Shown piece by piece: positions 8,561 to 16,571 of a stretch of 64,000 nucleotides of DNA; the first letter of the stretch is position 1; each line of letters starts with the position of its first letter. The notes beneath the pieces were generated by a model. The model was not told the DNA's origin. It did no database searches and saw only the letters and a program-made list of their open reading frames with translations. This stretch comes from Paenibacillus glycinis (GTDB lineage Bacteria; Bacillota; Bacilli; Paenibacillales; Paenibacillaceae): assembly GCF_009909185.1 (NCBI RefSeq), contig NZ_JAAAMV010000002.1, forward strand, positions 1 to 64,000, read 5' to 3'. The translations under genes and the position numbers were made by a program.

Positions 8561-8822
8561 GTGGCCAGACCGAGGGAGTTCGATAAAGCGGCAGTACTCG
8601 ACAAGGCTGTGGATTTGTTTTGGCACAAGGGATTTGAACGCACGTCGATCCAAGACTTCAGTCGAACATACCGGCGTTCATCGAGGAAGCTTATACGATA
8701 CGTACGGCGATAAAAGTCAACTGTTCCTTTCATGCCTGGATCGTTTCAGACAACAGATGAGCGACCAGTCTCTTTTGAAGGATGCAGGGGACCATCGAGA
8801 AGTATGGGCGAATAGGGGGTAA
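8561..8822 (+). pseudogene. TetR-family regulator, frameshifted and truncated
   Basis: GTG at 8561 starts a typical TetR N-terminus (VARPREFDKAAVLDKAVDLFW) with a GGGGG-type site upstream. The helix-turn-helix continues in a different frame after about 8650 (VEHTGVHRGSLYDTYGDKSQ), so there is a frameshift at codon 33 or so. The ligand-binding domain is lost shortly after. It probably once controlled the divergent azoreductase gene. Confidence 0.85.
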
Positions 8823-9153
8823 TCGATCGTTTAAAAGAACTTCCACAGGACATTTATCAAAATGAAATTCAGAGTGGTTTTTCTTCGTTATCGAAGATGC
8901 TTGCGCATATTTATCTCGTAGATTACGCATGGTTTGAGATTAGCTCGGGTAAAAGTATGAGCGAGGCAATGGCGTTCACGAATCAACTAAGAGCACAGGT
9001 GGAAACGAAAAAACATCTATTTCTGAATCGGTACTGCACGTTGTCACTCATGGATCATATCACCGTGGCAATATAGCTACCATGTTGCGACAAATGGGAC
9101 ACACCTCCGTTATGCAAGATTTTGGAACTGTATCTATATTCAAAATAAAATGA
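8823..9153 (+). pseudogene. DinB-family protein remnant
   Basis: The fragment reads RLKELPQDIYQNEIQSGF and MLAHIYLVDYAWFEI, then after a frameshift VLHVVTHGSYHRGNIATMLRQ, which is the metal-binding C-terminal half of the DinB/YfiT four-helix family (H-x3-H motif). The N-terminal helix and the middle are deleted. It directly follows the TetR remnant, so a single deletion may have fused the two. Confidence 0.8.
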
Positions 9154-9179
9154 GTAACTCACCTGAAAGCACCCATTGA

Positions 9180-9411
9180 GCAGTTTGCCGCCGGCAGCTG
9201 CTTTTTTTCATTATCCTAACGGGCAGCATTCCTATTATGAAGAAATATGAGGTTTGAGAAACAAAAAGACTCCTTGGTATGATGTATGTGGGTCCCAGGT
9301 GCTCGCCAGCGACCGGATCCAAATACAAACCAAGGAGACTACAAAATGAATTCTACTCAAAATGAACGCATTAATCAAATTACTTCGTCGAGCTTGGGAA
9401 GCCAATTATAA
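9180..9411 (+). mobile_element. IS110-family remnant: non-coding left end plus start of transposase
   Basis: An open frame at 9346 begins MNSTQNERINQIT, the start of an IS110-family DEDD transposase, but reaches a stop after 21 codons. It is preceded by CAAGGAG and a structured non-coding stretch with paired ACTCCTTGGT (about 9270) and ACCAAGGAGAC (about 9330) segments. In the IS110 family the region before the transposase encodes the bridge RNA, so 9180-9345 may hold a bridge-RNA relic. The remainder of the element is absent; the esterase stop codon is five bases downstream. Confidence 0.65.
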
Positions 9412-9415
9412 ATGT

Positions 9416-10309
9416 TCATCTGAGATGCTGTGTGATGAAGAGCGCAGCACGGTCCAGAGCTTGATCGGCTTCATCGAGAATACCAGCGAACGCCTGAAAA
9501 ACATGCGGGACATCGGCGGTAACGTCAAGGATTACATCCACGCCGGCTGCCCGTGCACGGTCGGCTAACAACGTGGAGTCGTCAAGGAGTAGCTCATTAG
9601 TTCCGACTTGTAGCAGGAGCGGTGGGAATCCGGTAAGATCGGCGAACCTGGCGGGGCTAACGAGTGCATGGTTAGGGTCCTGTCCAGCGAGGTACATCGC
9701 GTCCGTGTACGTAAAGCTTTCACGGGTGAAGAACGGGTCGAGCCCCATTTTGCTATCCATACTTGCTCCGGAATGCGTCTTATCCAACCCCGGCGAGAAC
9801 ATCACTGCTGCTGCTGGCATCGGCAGACCCGCGTCCCGTGCCATCAGGCAAGTCGAGATAGCAATACCACCGCCGGCAGAGTCGCCAGCAAACGCAATAT
9901 TCGCCGCCTCAACTCCGTTGTCCAGAAGCTCACGATAGGCTGCCAGAGCATCCTCAAGAGCCGCAGGGAACGGATGTTCCGGAGCCAGACGATAATCGAG
10001 TGAGACGGAACGGATACTGGTCCTGTTTACCAGGTTCGAGGTAAGGGACATGGCAGTGTAAGGGGAACCCATAATATACGAGCCGCCATGGAAATAGAGA
10101 ATGATTCCTGTGCGGGCATCATGTGCGGGGTCAACGATCACACCTGGCCGATTACCTAGGGTCGTCTGCGTGGTCCGCACGCCCGCAGGTACTTTCATAG
10201 CTGCCATCATGGCAGCGAAGTTCGAGCGCATCTCATCGACGGTTTGTGGTTTGGTGGGTTGGGGACGCCGAAGCATTTCATCCACAATCATACGTTGTTT
10301 TCTTGACAT
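9416..10309 (-). CDS. Alpha/beta hydrolase, HSL-type esterase
   Basis: A 297-residue esterase of the hormone-sensitive-lipase family. It has the oxyanion-hole HGGSY at residues 74-78, the nucleophile elbow GDSAGGG near 145, and the catalytic Asp and His near the C-terminus (LLLDDSTLLA and VPHVFQAF). It hydrolyses short acyl esters in the cytoplasm; the natural substrate is unknown. The ATG at 10309 is eight bases from GGAG. It is divergent from a WYL regulator across a perfect palindrome, which suggests local control. Confidence 0.9.
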   Translation of the reverse strand: MSRKQRMIVDEMLRRPQPTKPQTVDEMRSNFAAMMAAMKVPAGVRTTQTTLGNRPGVIVDPAHDARTGIILYFHGGSYIMGSPYTAMSLTSNLVNRTSIRSVSLDYRLAPEHPFPAALEDALAAYRELLDNGVEAANIAFAGDSAGGGIAISTCLMARDAGLPMPAAAVMFSPGLDKTHSGASMDSKMGLDPFFTRESFTYTDAMYLAGQDPNHALVSPARFADLTGFPPLLLQVGTNELLLDDSTLLADRARAAGVDVILDVTADVPHVFQAFAGILDEADQALDRAALFITQHLR

Positions 10310-10377
10310 ATGATGGTCTCCTTTTTTAATCGCTTTCTGCCGTAATTTCGCGATCCGGCTTATTCTTAATGTATAAT

Positions 10378-10406
10378 AAAATAGTGACAATACTTGTCAC
10401 TATTTT
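10378..10406. promoter_or_regulatory. Perfect palindromic operator between esterase and WYL regulator
   Basis: AAAATAGTGACAA - TAC - TTGTCACTATTTT: perfect 13-bp arms around a three-base centre, in the divergent intergenic region. It overlaps a plausible - strand promoter for the esterase (TATACAT nearby) and lies 18 bases before the regulator start codon. The best candidate binder is the WYL regulator itself. Confidence 0.7.
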
Positions 10407-10423
10407 TTTGGAGGGTGAATAAA

Positions 10424-11398
10424 ATGGGAAAGTCCAGGCGCCTGATTGAATTGATGATGGCAGTAAATCGGAAGCGGAAATTCACCGTCAAAGAGCTTGC
10501 TGAAGAATTTGGTGTGTCTACCAGAACCATGCTACGCGATTTGCAGGAATTGAGCGGAATGGGAGTGCCTTTATACTCACAAGTTGGTGCAGGAGGTGGA
10601 TACCAGGTTCTTACAGAGCGAAGCCTTCCACCGATTTCATTTACGGAAAATGAGGCATTCTCCATATTCTTTGCTTCCCATGCCCTTCGACACTTCAGTT
10701 CGCTGCCCTTCGAGGCATCTGCTAAATCCGCACTTCGAAAATTTTACAGGTACTTATCGGATGATGTGAAAAGCCAGATAGATGAGATGCGACACCGAAT
10801 TGACTTCTTTACGCATACGCGCCCGGAACGAGCTGGATACCTTGAGATATTACTTCAAGCGTCCATTAGAAGGATGCCCGTAACAATCCATTATAGAACT
10901 CGGAAGTATGAGACCAGTGAAAGAACAATTCAACCCATCGGTATATATGCCCATGAGGGATATTGGTTTTGCCCAGCGTACTGCTATCTGCGAAAAGCCT
11001 TCCGATTATATCGGGTAGATCGAATAGGGGCTGCCGTCTTGGCGGATGCCGAAGCGTTATTGCCTCCAGTGGATGTTTCAGAGGTGGATTTAACGAACTG
11101 GGGCCTTCATTTCTACAGCAAACTAAAAAGCGTAGATGTCAAAGTAAAACTAACGGCAAAAGGGATTGAGTTATTCCGAGATAAGAGCTGGATTTTCCCT
11201 TGGGGAGAAGTACATCATTCTAATAACGGCACAGGCGTACTAGAGATGGGTATCTTCCCCTCAGAAATAATATTCTTTGCTGAATATTTCTTTTCGTTCG
11301 GAGCTGAAGCAGTCGTGCTCCAACCGGAAGAATTAAGAGAAGCTGTCAGAAGGAAGTTGGTCCATGCTCTCGAAGAGTATAATGTCCTGAATTCCTAA
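10424..11398 (+). CDS. HTH/WYL-domain transcriptional regulator
   Basis: A 324-residue regulator with an N-terminal DeoR-like helix-turn-helix (FTVKELAEEFGVSTRTMLRDL, residues about 17-37), the G-A-G-G-G-Y wing, and a WYL domain (VTIHYRTRKYETSERTIQPIGIYAHEGYWFCPAYCYLRKAFRLYRVDRI) ending in a WCX-like C-terminal region. WYL proteins sense small ligands or nucleic acids and often repress neighbours. The start at 10424 follows GGAGGGTG. It probably regulates the divergent esterase gene. About 90 bp of its coding sequence is repeated at 11540-11630. Confidence 0.88.
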   Translation: MGKSRRLIELMMAVNRKRKFTVKELAEEFGVSTRTMLRDLQELSGMGVPLYSQVGAGGGYQVLTERSLPPISFTENEAFSIFFASHALRHFSSLPFEASAKSALRKFYRYLSDDVKSQIDEMRHRIDFFTHTRPERAGYLEILLQASIRRMPVTIHYRTRKYETSERTIQPIGIYAHEGYWFCPAYCYLRKAFRLYRVDRIGAAVLADAEALLPPVDVSEVDLTNWGLHFYSKLKSVDVKVKLTAKGIELFRDKSWIFPWGEVHHSNNGTGVLEMGIFPSEIIFFAEYFFSFGAEAVVLQPEELREAVRRKLVHALEEYNVLNS

Positions 11399-11539
11399 TC
11401 TCCCGATTTCGAAATTAGGTGGATCTGAATTCTTTTGGGAGTTAGATGCAAATAACGAGCTTATCCTTAAATGGTCGTTGGTCGAACCGTGGATTAGTGA
11501 TAATCAGACTGTCGAGATGCAGGGAAGCAACTTTCAAAA

Positions 11540-11630
11540 ACTTCAAAAATATTACAGTACTTATCGGATGATGTGAATAGCCAGATAGACGAGATGCGAC
11601 ACCGAATTGACTTCTTTACGCATAAACGCC
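11540..11630 (+). repeat. Partial duplicate of the WYL-regulator gene
   Basis: This segment matches roughly 10733-10823 inside the WYL gene (shared core ACTTATCGGATGATGTGA) with a few substitutions, in the same orientation. The copy has no start or reading-frame context. Sequence before it (11420-11530) reads as FWELDANNELILKW, protein-like but unrecognised. Confidence 0.85.
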
Positions 11631-11722
11631 AGAACATCTGGGGTGAATTGATCGAGAAATTGCGGCATAAGACAACCGATCTGAGAGTACGGTTTAGGAT
11701 CGAAGCGATTTATACGTCGCAC

Positions 11723-11742
11723 ATTGTCAAAACCAAATGACA
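11723..11742 (+). repeat. Composite palindromic repeat, short fragment
   Basis: TTGTCAAAACCAAATGACAA is the apex of the second hairpin (loop plus inner arms), identical to copies 1 and 3. The outer arms have been lost. Confidence 0.7.
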
Positions 11743-11841
11743 ACTTTTTCGGCTACCAAATCCTTCGCAGTAGCTGGTTTTGCTGCGGGTATGGTTTTCG
11801 CAGCTGGCCTTGGCATGATTCTCTTAATCGGAATGCTTTAA
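11737..11841 (+). CDS. Possible 34-residue single-helix membrane peptide
   Basis: ATG to TAA encodes MTTFSATKSFAVAGF..., mostly hydrophobic (one membrane helix, ending LILLIGML-like). It starts inside a fragment of the composite repeat (TTGTCAAAACCAAATGACAA at 11723-11742) and has no ribosome binding site. It may be chance or a gene fragment; low confidence. Confidence 0.15.
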   Translation: MTTFSATKSFAVAGFAAGMVFAAGLGMILLIGML

Positions 11842-11890
11842 ACTGAGCGACTAAGCGATCTGGCATAGCTGAGGTCGACAAGATGGAAGG

Positions 11891-12160
11891 TCATAACTGT
11901 TTCATTTCCAAGGTTACCATGCTGAAGTCACACAGGCTGCAGGTGATTACGGTGTAGATCTTCATCTTACGAAACAAGGGAAGAAGATAGCCGTACAGGC
12001 TAAAAGGTACAAGGGGAATGTCGGGCTTGAGGCAGTCCAGCAAGTACAGGCTGAAAAGGCTCATTATGGAGCAACAGAAGCATGGGTAGTTACAAACAGC
12101 GATTACACCGATCAGGCTTACACACTTGCTAAATCGAATGGTGTTCGACTGATCGCCTGT
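11891..12160 (+). pseudogene. Mrr-type restriction endonuclease domain remnant
   Basis: The frame from about 11906 reads FQGYHAEVTQAAGDYGVDLHL, then AVQAKRYKG and ATEAWVVTNSDYTDQA. This is the PD-(D/E)xK core of the Mrr_cat family, with catalytic D of GDYGVD and Q-A-K. No start codon or upstream part exists in this frame, and homology stops near 12160, so only the catalytic core survives. Such nucleases cut modified or foreign DNA. Confidence 0.8.
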
Positions 12161-12300
12161 TGTCTGTGGTGGTACCATGATAAAAAGGAAGAGCAGCAAA
12201 GGCCCGATCTATGCGCGCTCGAACTACCCAGCTTGTAAGAATATCCATTAATTTGAAGAATCCTCGTTCTGGTGAACGTTTGCTGATCTGCACAGACAGA

Positions 12301-12332
12301 AAGGCAGCCAAATTTAATTGGCTGCCTTTTTC
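12301..12332. terminator. Intrinsic terminator
   Basis: AAGGCAGCCAA - ATTT - AATTGGCTGCCTT followed by TTTCAC: a long stem with T-tract, between the nuclease remnant and the HxlR gene. Bases 12333-12521 hold nothing recognisable apart from a GGAGTT site before a seven-codon frame. Confidence 0.75.
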
Positions 12333-12521
12333 ACGCTAGCGAGACACGACAGATCAATTAAGCACGACGGCAACCGGCAGTACGAAGTGCTGCCGTCCCT
12401 CATTGTACTAGCGGGCAGCGCGTACTTGAAAATAAAAGGAGTTAATTATAAAAATGTGGAATTGGAATCGTTGATTTGACGCATAATAACAGATGTAGAA
12501 TCTTTAGAGGAAAATGAACTA

Positions 12522-12878
12522 TTAGAGTTGATTCCGACCATCGACGAGCTGCGGATGTTCCCCCCAGTTTTTACCCCATTTGCGCATTTGCGCAAGAACG
12601 GGTATATACTCCCGTCCTTTATCCGTTAGCGAGTACTCAACGGCAACAGGTAAGGTAGGAAACACCTCGCGATTGATGACTTTATATTGCTCCAAATGAC
12701 GCAGGACATCCGTTAAAGACTTGATGCTGATGTTATCTAAATTTCTTCGCATTTGGTTAAATCGTTGTGGCCCCAGACTAAGTAAGGAAAGCACCAAAAA
12801 AGACCATTTTCCGCGAACAACCTCCAAAGCTTCACGAATAGATACGAGGCATAGTTCGTCCTCTTTACGTACATCCAC
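12522..12878 (-). CDS. HxlR-family transcriptional regulator
   Basis: A 118-residue winged-helix regulator with the HxlR core: CLVSIREALEVVRGKWSFLVLSLLSLG, then FNQMRRNLDNISIKSLTDVLRHLE and the wing YSLTDKGREYIPVLAQMRKWG. A GTG start at 12878 is preferred because AGGAG lies eight bases away; a GTG nine bases further upstream would overlap that site. HxlR proteins often sense electrophiles through an N-terminal Cys; here a Cys (ELCLVS) is at residue 10. It is divergent from an NmrA-like oxidoreductase, the likely target. Confidence 0.87.
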   Translation of the reverse strand: MDVRKEDELCLVSIREALEVVRGKWSFLVLSLLSLGPQRFNQMRRNLDNISIKSLTDVLRHLEQYKVINREVFPTLPVAVEYSLTDKGREYIPVLAQMRKWGKNWGEHPQLVDGRNQL

Positions 12879-12900
12879 GGAAATCACTCCTAACTAAAAT

Positions 12901-12954
12901 ATAGGTAGTCTACTTTTTGAAGTTATATAACAATAATGTACCTACTAGTAATTA
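12901..12954. promoter_or_regulatory. Candidate HxlR operators
   Basis: Two related palindromic sites lie in the divergent region: GTAG-T-CTAC at 12905-12913 and TACTAGTA at 12943-12950 inside GTACCTACTAGTAATTA. Both resemble the GTA-rich boxes bound by HxlR-type regulators. Their placement between the HxlR and NmrA genes suggests control of both. Confidence 0.5.
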
Positions 12955-13052
12955 TATAGTTAATTAATTAAGATAACAACAAGACTTATTTTACTGCTAT
13001 GGATTTGCTTAAGCAGGGATCGTCTTAAACAATTTAGAGAGGAACATAGGAT

Positions 13053-13943
13053 ATGAGTGAAAGAAATATATTGGTTTTGGGAGCAACCGGACAACAAGGA
13101 GGTGCGGCAGTTAGGCACTTAATCGCCGATGGCTGGAAGGTTCGTGCATTTGTTCGCGATTTATCAAGCGAGAAAGCTCTGAATCTGTCCCAATTGGGAG
13201 CCGAGCTTTTTTTAGGTGATATGAACGATCTTGCCTCGCTCGATGCCGCTATGCAGGGGGTTTATGGCGTATTCAGTGTTCAAGCGTCGAGCTGGAACCC
13301 TACTCTTGAATCCAACGACGATGAAAGACGTATTGGGAAGGCTGTAGCGGACGCTGCCCTAAAGGCGAACATCCAGCACTTCATTTATACATCTGTTGGC
13401 GGTGCGAATGCGCAATCCCGATATCGCGACATGCAGAAATGGGATATTGAGCAGTACATTCAATCTCTCGATTTGCCGGCTACCATATTGCGTCCCGCCA
13501 CCTTCATGGAGAACTTTGTAGACCCGATGTCCGCAGGCGTGCAGAACGGAACGATCGCACAAGCCTTCAAGCCAGATGGAGTGATCCCACTCGTAGCAGT
13601 GGACGACATCGGCGCTTTCGTCGCGTTAGCACTTAAAAACCCAGACGAATATTTGGGTAAAACGATTGAAATTGCCGGCGACAAGTTAACACCCTTGCAA
13701 ATTGCCGATGCCATAGGCCGTTTAACCAACCGTACCATTCCTTACATTCAAGTTCCGCTGGAAACGTTGCGCCAGCATAATGAAATCTTGGCCGGCGTAT
13801 TTCAATGGTTAAACGAAGAAGGCCACGAGGTTGATATTTCTGTTGTGCGTAAGGCATTCCCGAAGTTAACGGATTTCAATGCCTGGATCGAAAAGCAAGG
13901 AAAAGCGAAGTTTGAGGCATTGTTTCTTTCACAGCGTGCATAA
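13053..13943 (+). CDS. NmrA/HSCARG-like NAD(P)-binding oxidoreductase
   Basis: A 296-residue Rossmann protein with an N-terminal GATGQQGGAAVRHL dinucleotide loop, FLGDMNDLASLDAAMQGV, YTSVGGAN, and LRPATFMENF near residue 150. These match the NmrA-like redox-sensor group, which resembles atypical SDRs without the catalytic YxxxK. GAGAGG lies upstream of the ATG. It is paired with the divergent HxlR regulator, a common electrophile-stress arrangement. Confidence 0.88.
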   Translation: MSERNILVLGATGQQGGAAVRHLIADGWKVRAFVRDLSSEKALNLSQLGAELFLGDMNDLASLDAAMQGVYGVFSVQASSWNPTLESNDDERRIGKAVADAALKANIQHFIYTSVGGANAQSRYRDMQKWDIEQYIQSLDLPATILRPATFMENFVDPMSAGVQNGTIAQAFKPDGVIPLVAVDDIGAFVALALKNPDEYLGKTIEIAGDKLTPLQIADAIGRLTNRTIPYIQVPLETLRQHNEILAGVFQWLNEEGHEVDISVVRKAFPKLTDFNAWIEKQGKAKFEALFLSQRA

Positions 13944-14070
13944 GATTGTGAATCAACAGGTCTGGCATTTGAAGAACGACCGGCTTAGCCCGCGGCTTCC
14001 ATCAAGTGGCTGTCCTAAGTAAATCCCCAACGATATGAGACAGCGCCCGTTAAACTATTACTGAAAAAAG

Positions 14071-14113
14071 CGCGAGTAACAGGGTCATTTCACCCCTGTC
14101 ACTCGCGTTTTTA
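14071..14113 (+). terminator. Terminator after the NmrA-like gene
   Basis: CGCGAGTAACAGGG - TCATTTCA - CCCTGTCACTCGCG followed by TTTTTATT. Strong stem with T-tract. It runs straight into a composite-repeat fragment. Confidence 0.85.
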
Positions 14114-14114
14114 T

Positions 14115-14312
14115 TATCAAGTTCTTGTCATCTGTCGGGTGACAAGAACGTTATTTCATTAAAAGCCGCGAAAATGTATTTCTTAAAAGCAGCCGACCCT
14201 CTACCCCTAAAAACCGCGTCAAATCAACGATTCCGATCCTTGGTCGGCCACGTTTGCTGATCCGCTGTCGGATGACAAGAACATAGTAACATGGAAAGCC
14301 GCATAAGTTGCG
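14115..14312 (+). repeat. Composite palindromic repeat, copy 2 (two decayed parts)
   Basis: Part one (14115-14175) has the head ATCAAGTTCTTGTCATCTGTCGGGTGACAAGAAC, in pieces of paired arms, followed by GCCGCGAAAAT without its partner arm. Part two (14265-14312) has TGTCGGATGACAAGAACATAG then GCCGCATAAGTTGCG. Both point the same way as other copies. The second hairpin is missing from both. Bases between the two parts show no gene. Confidence 0.75.
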
Positions 14313-14400
14313 TTATATATTCCTTGACAGGAATATTCCCAATTAGGTATATTGTGAAGGTAAGCAAGAGGGGCCGCTGAACCGAGGTGATTGGTACCGA

Positions 14401-14736
14401 ATGATAAGTAACACAACGTTTAGCGCTTTGGCAGATCCGAACCGATTACGCATCCTGGATTTGTTGGCGAATGGGCTGCTTTCCGTAGGAGAAATTGCGA
14501 AACGTCTGCAGCTAAGACAGCCACAAGCCTCTAAGCACTTGCGCGTCCTGTTGGAAGCTGGCCCGGTGAAAGTCGAAGCGGAATCGAATCGGCGGAATTA
14601 CAAGCTTCGGATCGAGCCTCTTAAAGAGCTTGATACATGGCTTGAAGGTTACCGTCAAATCTGGAATGAGCGTTACGACAACTTAGAGCTTTATTTAAAA
14701 CAGTTGCAAGAAATGCCCAAGAATCATCAAAATTAA
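14401..14736 (+). CDS. ArsR-family HTH regulator (AHSA1-associated type)
   Basis: A 111-residue winged-helix protein: FSALADPNRLRILDLLANG, VGEIAKRLQLRQPQASKHLRVL recognition region, then RRNYKLRIEPLKELDTWLEGY. No metal-binding Cys pair is present. This subgroup typically sits before an SRPBCC/AHSA1 gene, exactly as here, where the downstream partner is broken. GAGGTG lies 11 bases before the ATG. Confidence 0.87.
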   Translation: MISNTTFSALADPNRLRILDLLANGLLSVGEIAKRLQLRQPQASKHLRVLLEAGPVKVEAESNRRNYKLRIEPLKELDTWLEGYRQIWNERYDNLELYLKQLQEMPKNHQN

Positions 14737-14749
14737 AGGAGGAAATGGA

Positions 14750-15235
14750 ATGACAAACCAAACCGTAAGCAAAGGAGAAGCAAATGTATTAATCCTGGAG
14801 TGAGTATTTAACGCCCCACGCGAGTTAGTATTCCAAGCTCCGAAGCCGGCATTTGAAGCAAGGTGGGATCCGAGCGGTTGGACGCTGCCGGTTTCGGCAT
14901 CTGGCATTACTGCATGAAGTGCGAGGATAAGAACCAAGGCGATTTTCTACGGCATGGAATCATGGAGCAAAGGCGTGTACAAAGATATCGTAACCAGCGA
15001 AAAAATCGAATACACCGACTACTTCTCCGACAGTGAGGGCAATGTTTCAGCGGATATGCCTGCAACCGATGTGATCCTTCAGTTCGTAGAGTTCGCAGGC
15101 AAAACTAAATTGATTAACACTGCAGCATACACGTCTACCGAAACGCTCCAAACGGTATTAGATATGGGCATGGAGCAAGGCATCAGCGAGACTTGGGATC
15201 GTCTCGAAGATCACCTGCAAAATGTTAAATTGTAA
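14750..15235 (+). pseudogene. SRPBCC (AHSA1-type) gene with several disruptions
   Basis: It begins normally after AAAGGAGG (MTNQTVSKGEANVLILE) but reaches a TGA at codon 15. The sequence then continues in shifting frames through recognisable pieces (NAPRELVFQA, DPSGWTLPV, HYCMKCEDKNQGDF, GMESWSKGVYKDIV) to the intact C-terminal end at 15235. The final 93 residues remain open and could be translated only from an internal ATG without a good site. The operon partner of the ArsR gene has therefore been lost. Confidence 0.85.
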
Positions 15236-15271
15236 TTGTCACGTATTTAAAGAAAAAGGATGTGATTACCA

Positions 15272-15670
15272 ATGAAACGAGTTTTAATCATGTACTGGTT
15301 TTTCACAGGGTTATTAGTTCTCTTCTTTGGGGCAGGCGCCATTCCCGACGTATTGTTAGTACCAGATGCGGTAAAATTATTCGAGCATTTAGGATACCCT
15401 AATTACCTTTTGCCCTTTCTAGGCATTGCCAAACTACTAGGCTTGACGGCTATCCTGATTCCAGGCCTTCCGCGAGTTAAAGAATGGGCTTACGCGGGTA
15501 TCACTTTTGACTTGGGCGGGGCTATGTATTCCACAATCGCTGTAGGGGACCCAGTTAGCGGGTGGATCTTTTTCCTGATCGGTTTTGCGGCAATCGCTGG
15601 ATCCTATGTGTATTACAACAAAAAGCAAAAAGCAGCAGTGTCCATCCCTATTGCCAGCATAACGAACTGA
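15272..15670 (+). CDS. DoxX-like four-helix membrane protein
   Basis: A 132-residue integral membrane protein with four predicted helices: IMYWFFTGLLVLFFGAGA, LLPFLGIAKLLGLTAILI, AYAGITFDLGGAMYSTIAV and WIFFLIGFAAIAGSYVYY. This is the DoxX_2/SURF4-like fold often found with ArsR-AHSA1 pairs. The function of these small proteins is unsettled (redox or membrane-stress roles are proposed). AAAAGGATG precedes the ATG. It is co-directional with the ArsR gene. Confidence 0.85.
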   Translation: MKRVLIMYWFFTGLLVLFFGAGAIPDVLLVPDAVKLFEHLGYPNYLLPFLGIAKLLGLTAILIPGLPRVKEWAYAGITFDLGGAMYSTIAVGDPVSGWIFFLIGFAAIAGSYVYYNKKQKAAVSIPIASITN

Positions 15671-15699
15671 TTTGATGTACCGGAAGGAGAATATATAAA

Positions 15700-16323
15700 A
15701 TGTCACTAGAGAGCACTGATCCAAAAGTTACACATTACATCGAAAACTCTGAGGATTTTGCCAAACCAATCCTCAATTATCTTAGAGAGCAGATACACAA
15801 AAACTGCCCTAACGTAGTGGAATCAATTAAGTGGGCCATCCCGCATTTTGATTACAAAAACGATTTCATGTGCGTTTTAGCCTCCACTAAAAACCACTGT
15901 TCGCTCACATTCATAAAATCTGAGTTTATGAGCGATCCCCGATTTGCTGGTGGCAAGAAAGTAAAGCCAGGCCAGCGATTTATGAGCAGATTCACGAGTA
16001 TCTCCGAGCTGCCATCAGATGAAGAACTCGCAGGCTTTATTAAAGAAGCGATGGATTTAAATGACCGAGGCGTGAAACTTGACAAGACAGCTAAAGCAGC
16101 GCCGAGTAGCAACCCAGTAGAAACTCCGGCATATTTCCTAGAAGCACTCTCGAAAAATCCTACTGCTCAACAAGTTTTTGAGAACCAATCACCGTCATTC
16201 CGCAAGAACTACATCGTATGGCTTGAAAGTGCAAAGACCGATGCCACACGACAACAGCGAATAGATGAAGCCCTGGAATGGATCGCCGAAGGCAAAGGTC
16301 GATTCTGGAAATACGCAAAGTAA
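15700..16323 (+). CDS. YdeI/OmdA-like DUF1801 protein
   Basis: A 207-residue protein. Residues 20-130 form a DUF1801 (YdhG-like) domain (IESIKWAIPHFDYKNDFMCVL style) and residues 140-205 an OmdA/YdeI-type tail (YFLEALSKNPTAQQVFENQSPSFRKNY, then RQQRIDEALEWIAEGK). This two-part arrangement is common in Bacillota; its biochemical role is not established. GAAGGAG precedes the ATG, and it lies 29 bp after the DoxX gene, probably in the same transcript. Confidence 0.85.
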   Translation: MSLESTDPKVTHYIENSEDFAKPILNYLREQIHKNCPNVVESIKWAIPHFDYKNDFMCVLASTKNHCSLTFIKSEFMSDPRFAGGKKVKPGQRFMSRFTSISELPSDEELAGFIKEAMDLNDRGVKLDKTAKAAPSSNPVETPAYFLEALSKNPTAQQVFENQSPSFRKNYIVWLESAKTDATRQQRIDEALEWIAEGKGRFWKYAK

Positions 16324-16438
16324 AAGAGCGCCTAACCTTGCGATCGGGGTTTCGAATCCCTCATCCCTAGCACAATGATACATTCATACGTGTCATAAGA
16401 ATGACCAAAAAGCTTAGCAGTGCTTAAATGACGAATAC

Positions 16439-16545
16439 ATCGCCGGGCCAATTGCCCCGGCGATACGCTTAGAAAAATGTAAATGAGCCCATCACTGTAA
16501 TTTGGAAGCTTCTTATTTCCAATTTAACATGCAATGGGCTATTGT
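16439..16545. terminator. Two hairpins between the YdeI-like gene and the GerC remnant
   Basis: The first, 16439-16463, is ATCGCCGGG...CCCCGGCGAT, a strong stem without a T-tract. The second pairs AGCCCAT (16486-16492) with ATGGGCT (16533-16539). On the - strand it is followed by ATTTACATTTTT, so it may have terminated the GerC gene. No gene lies between 16324 and 16571. Confidence 0.45.
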
Positions 16546-16571
16546 TTATGTTCAGTGTAAGATACGGGTCG

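Noticed and set aside
16336..16372. A stretch resembling the 3' half of a tRNA (GGGGTTTCGAATCCCTC then ATCCCTAGCA), possibly an attachment-site relic.
   Set aside because: The T-stem pairs poorly, no 5' half or anticodon arm is present, and no matching second copy was seen in the window.
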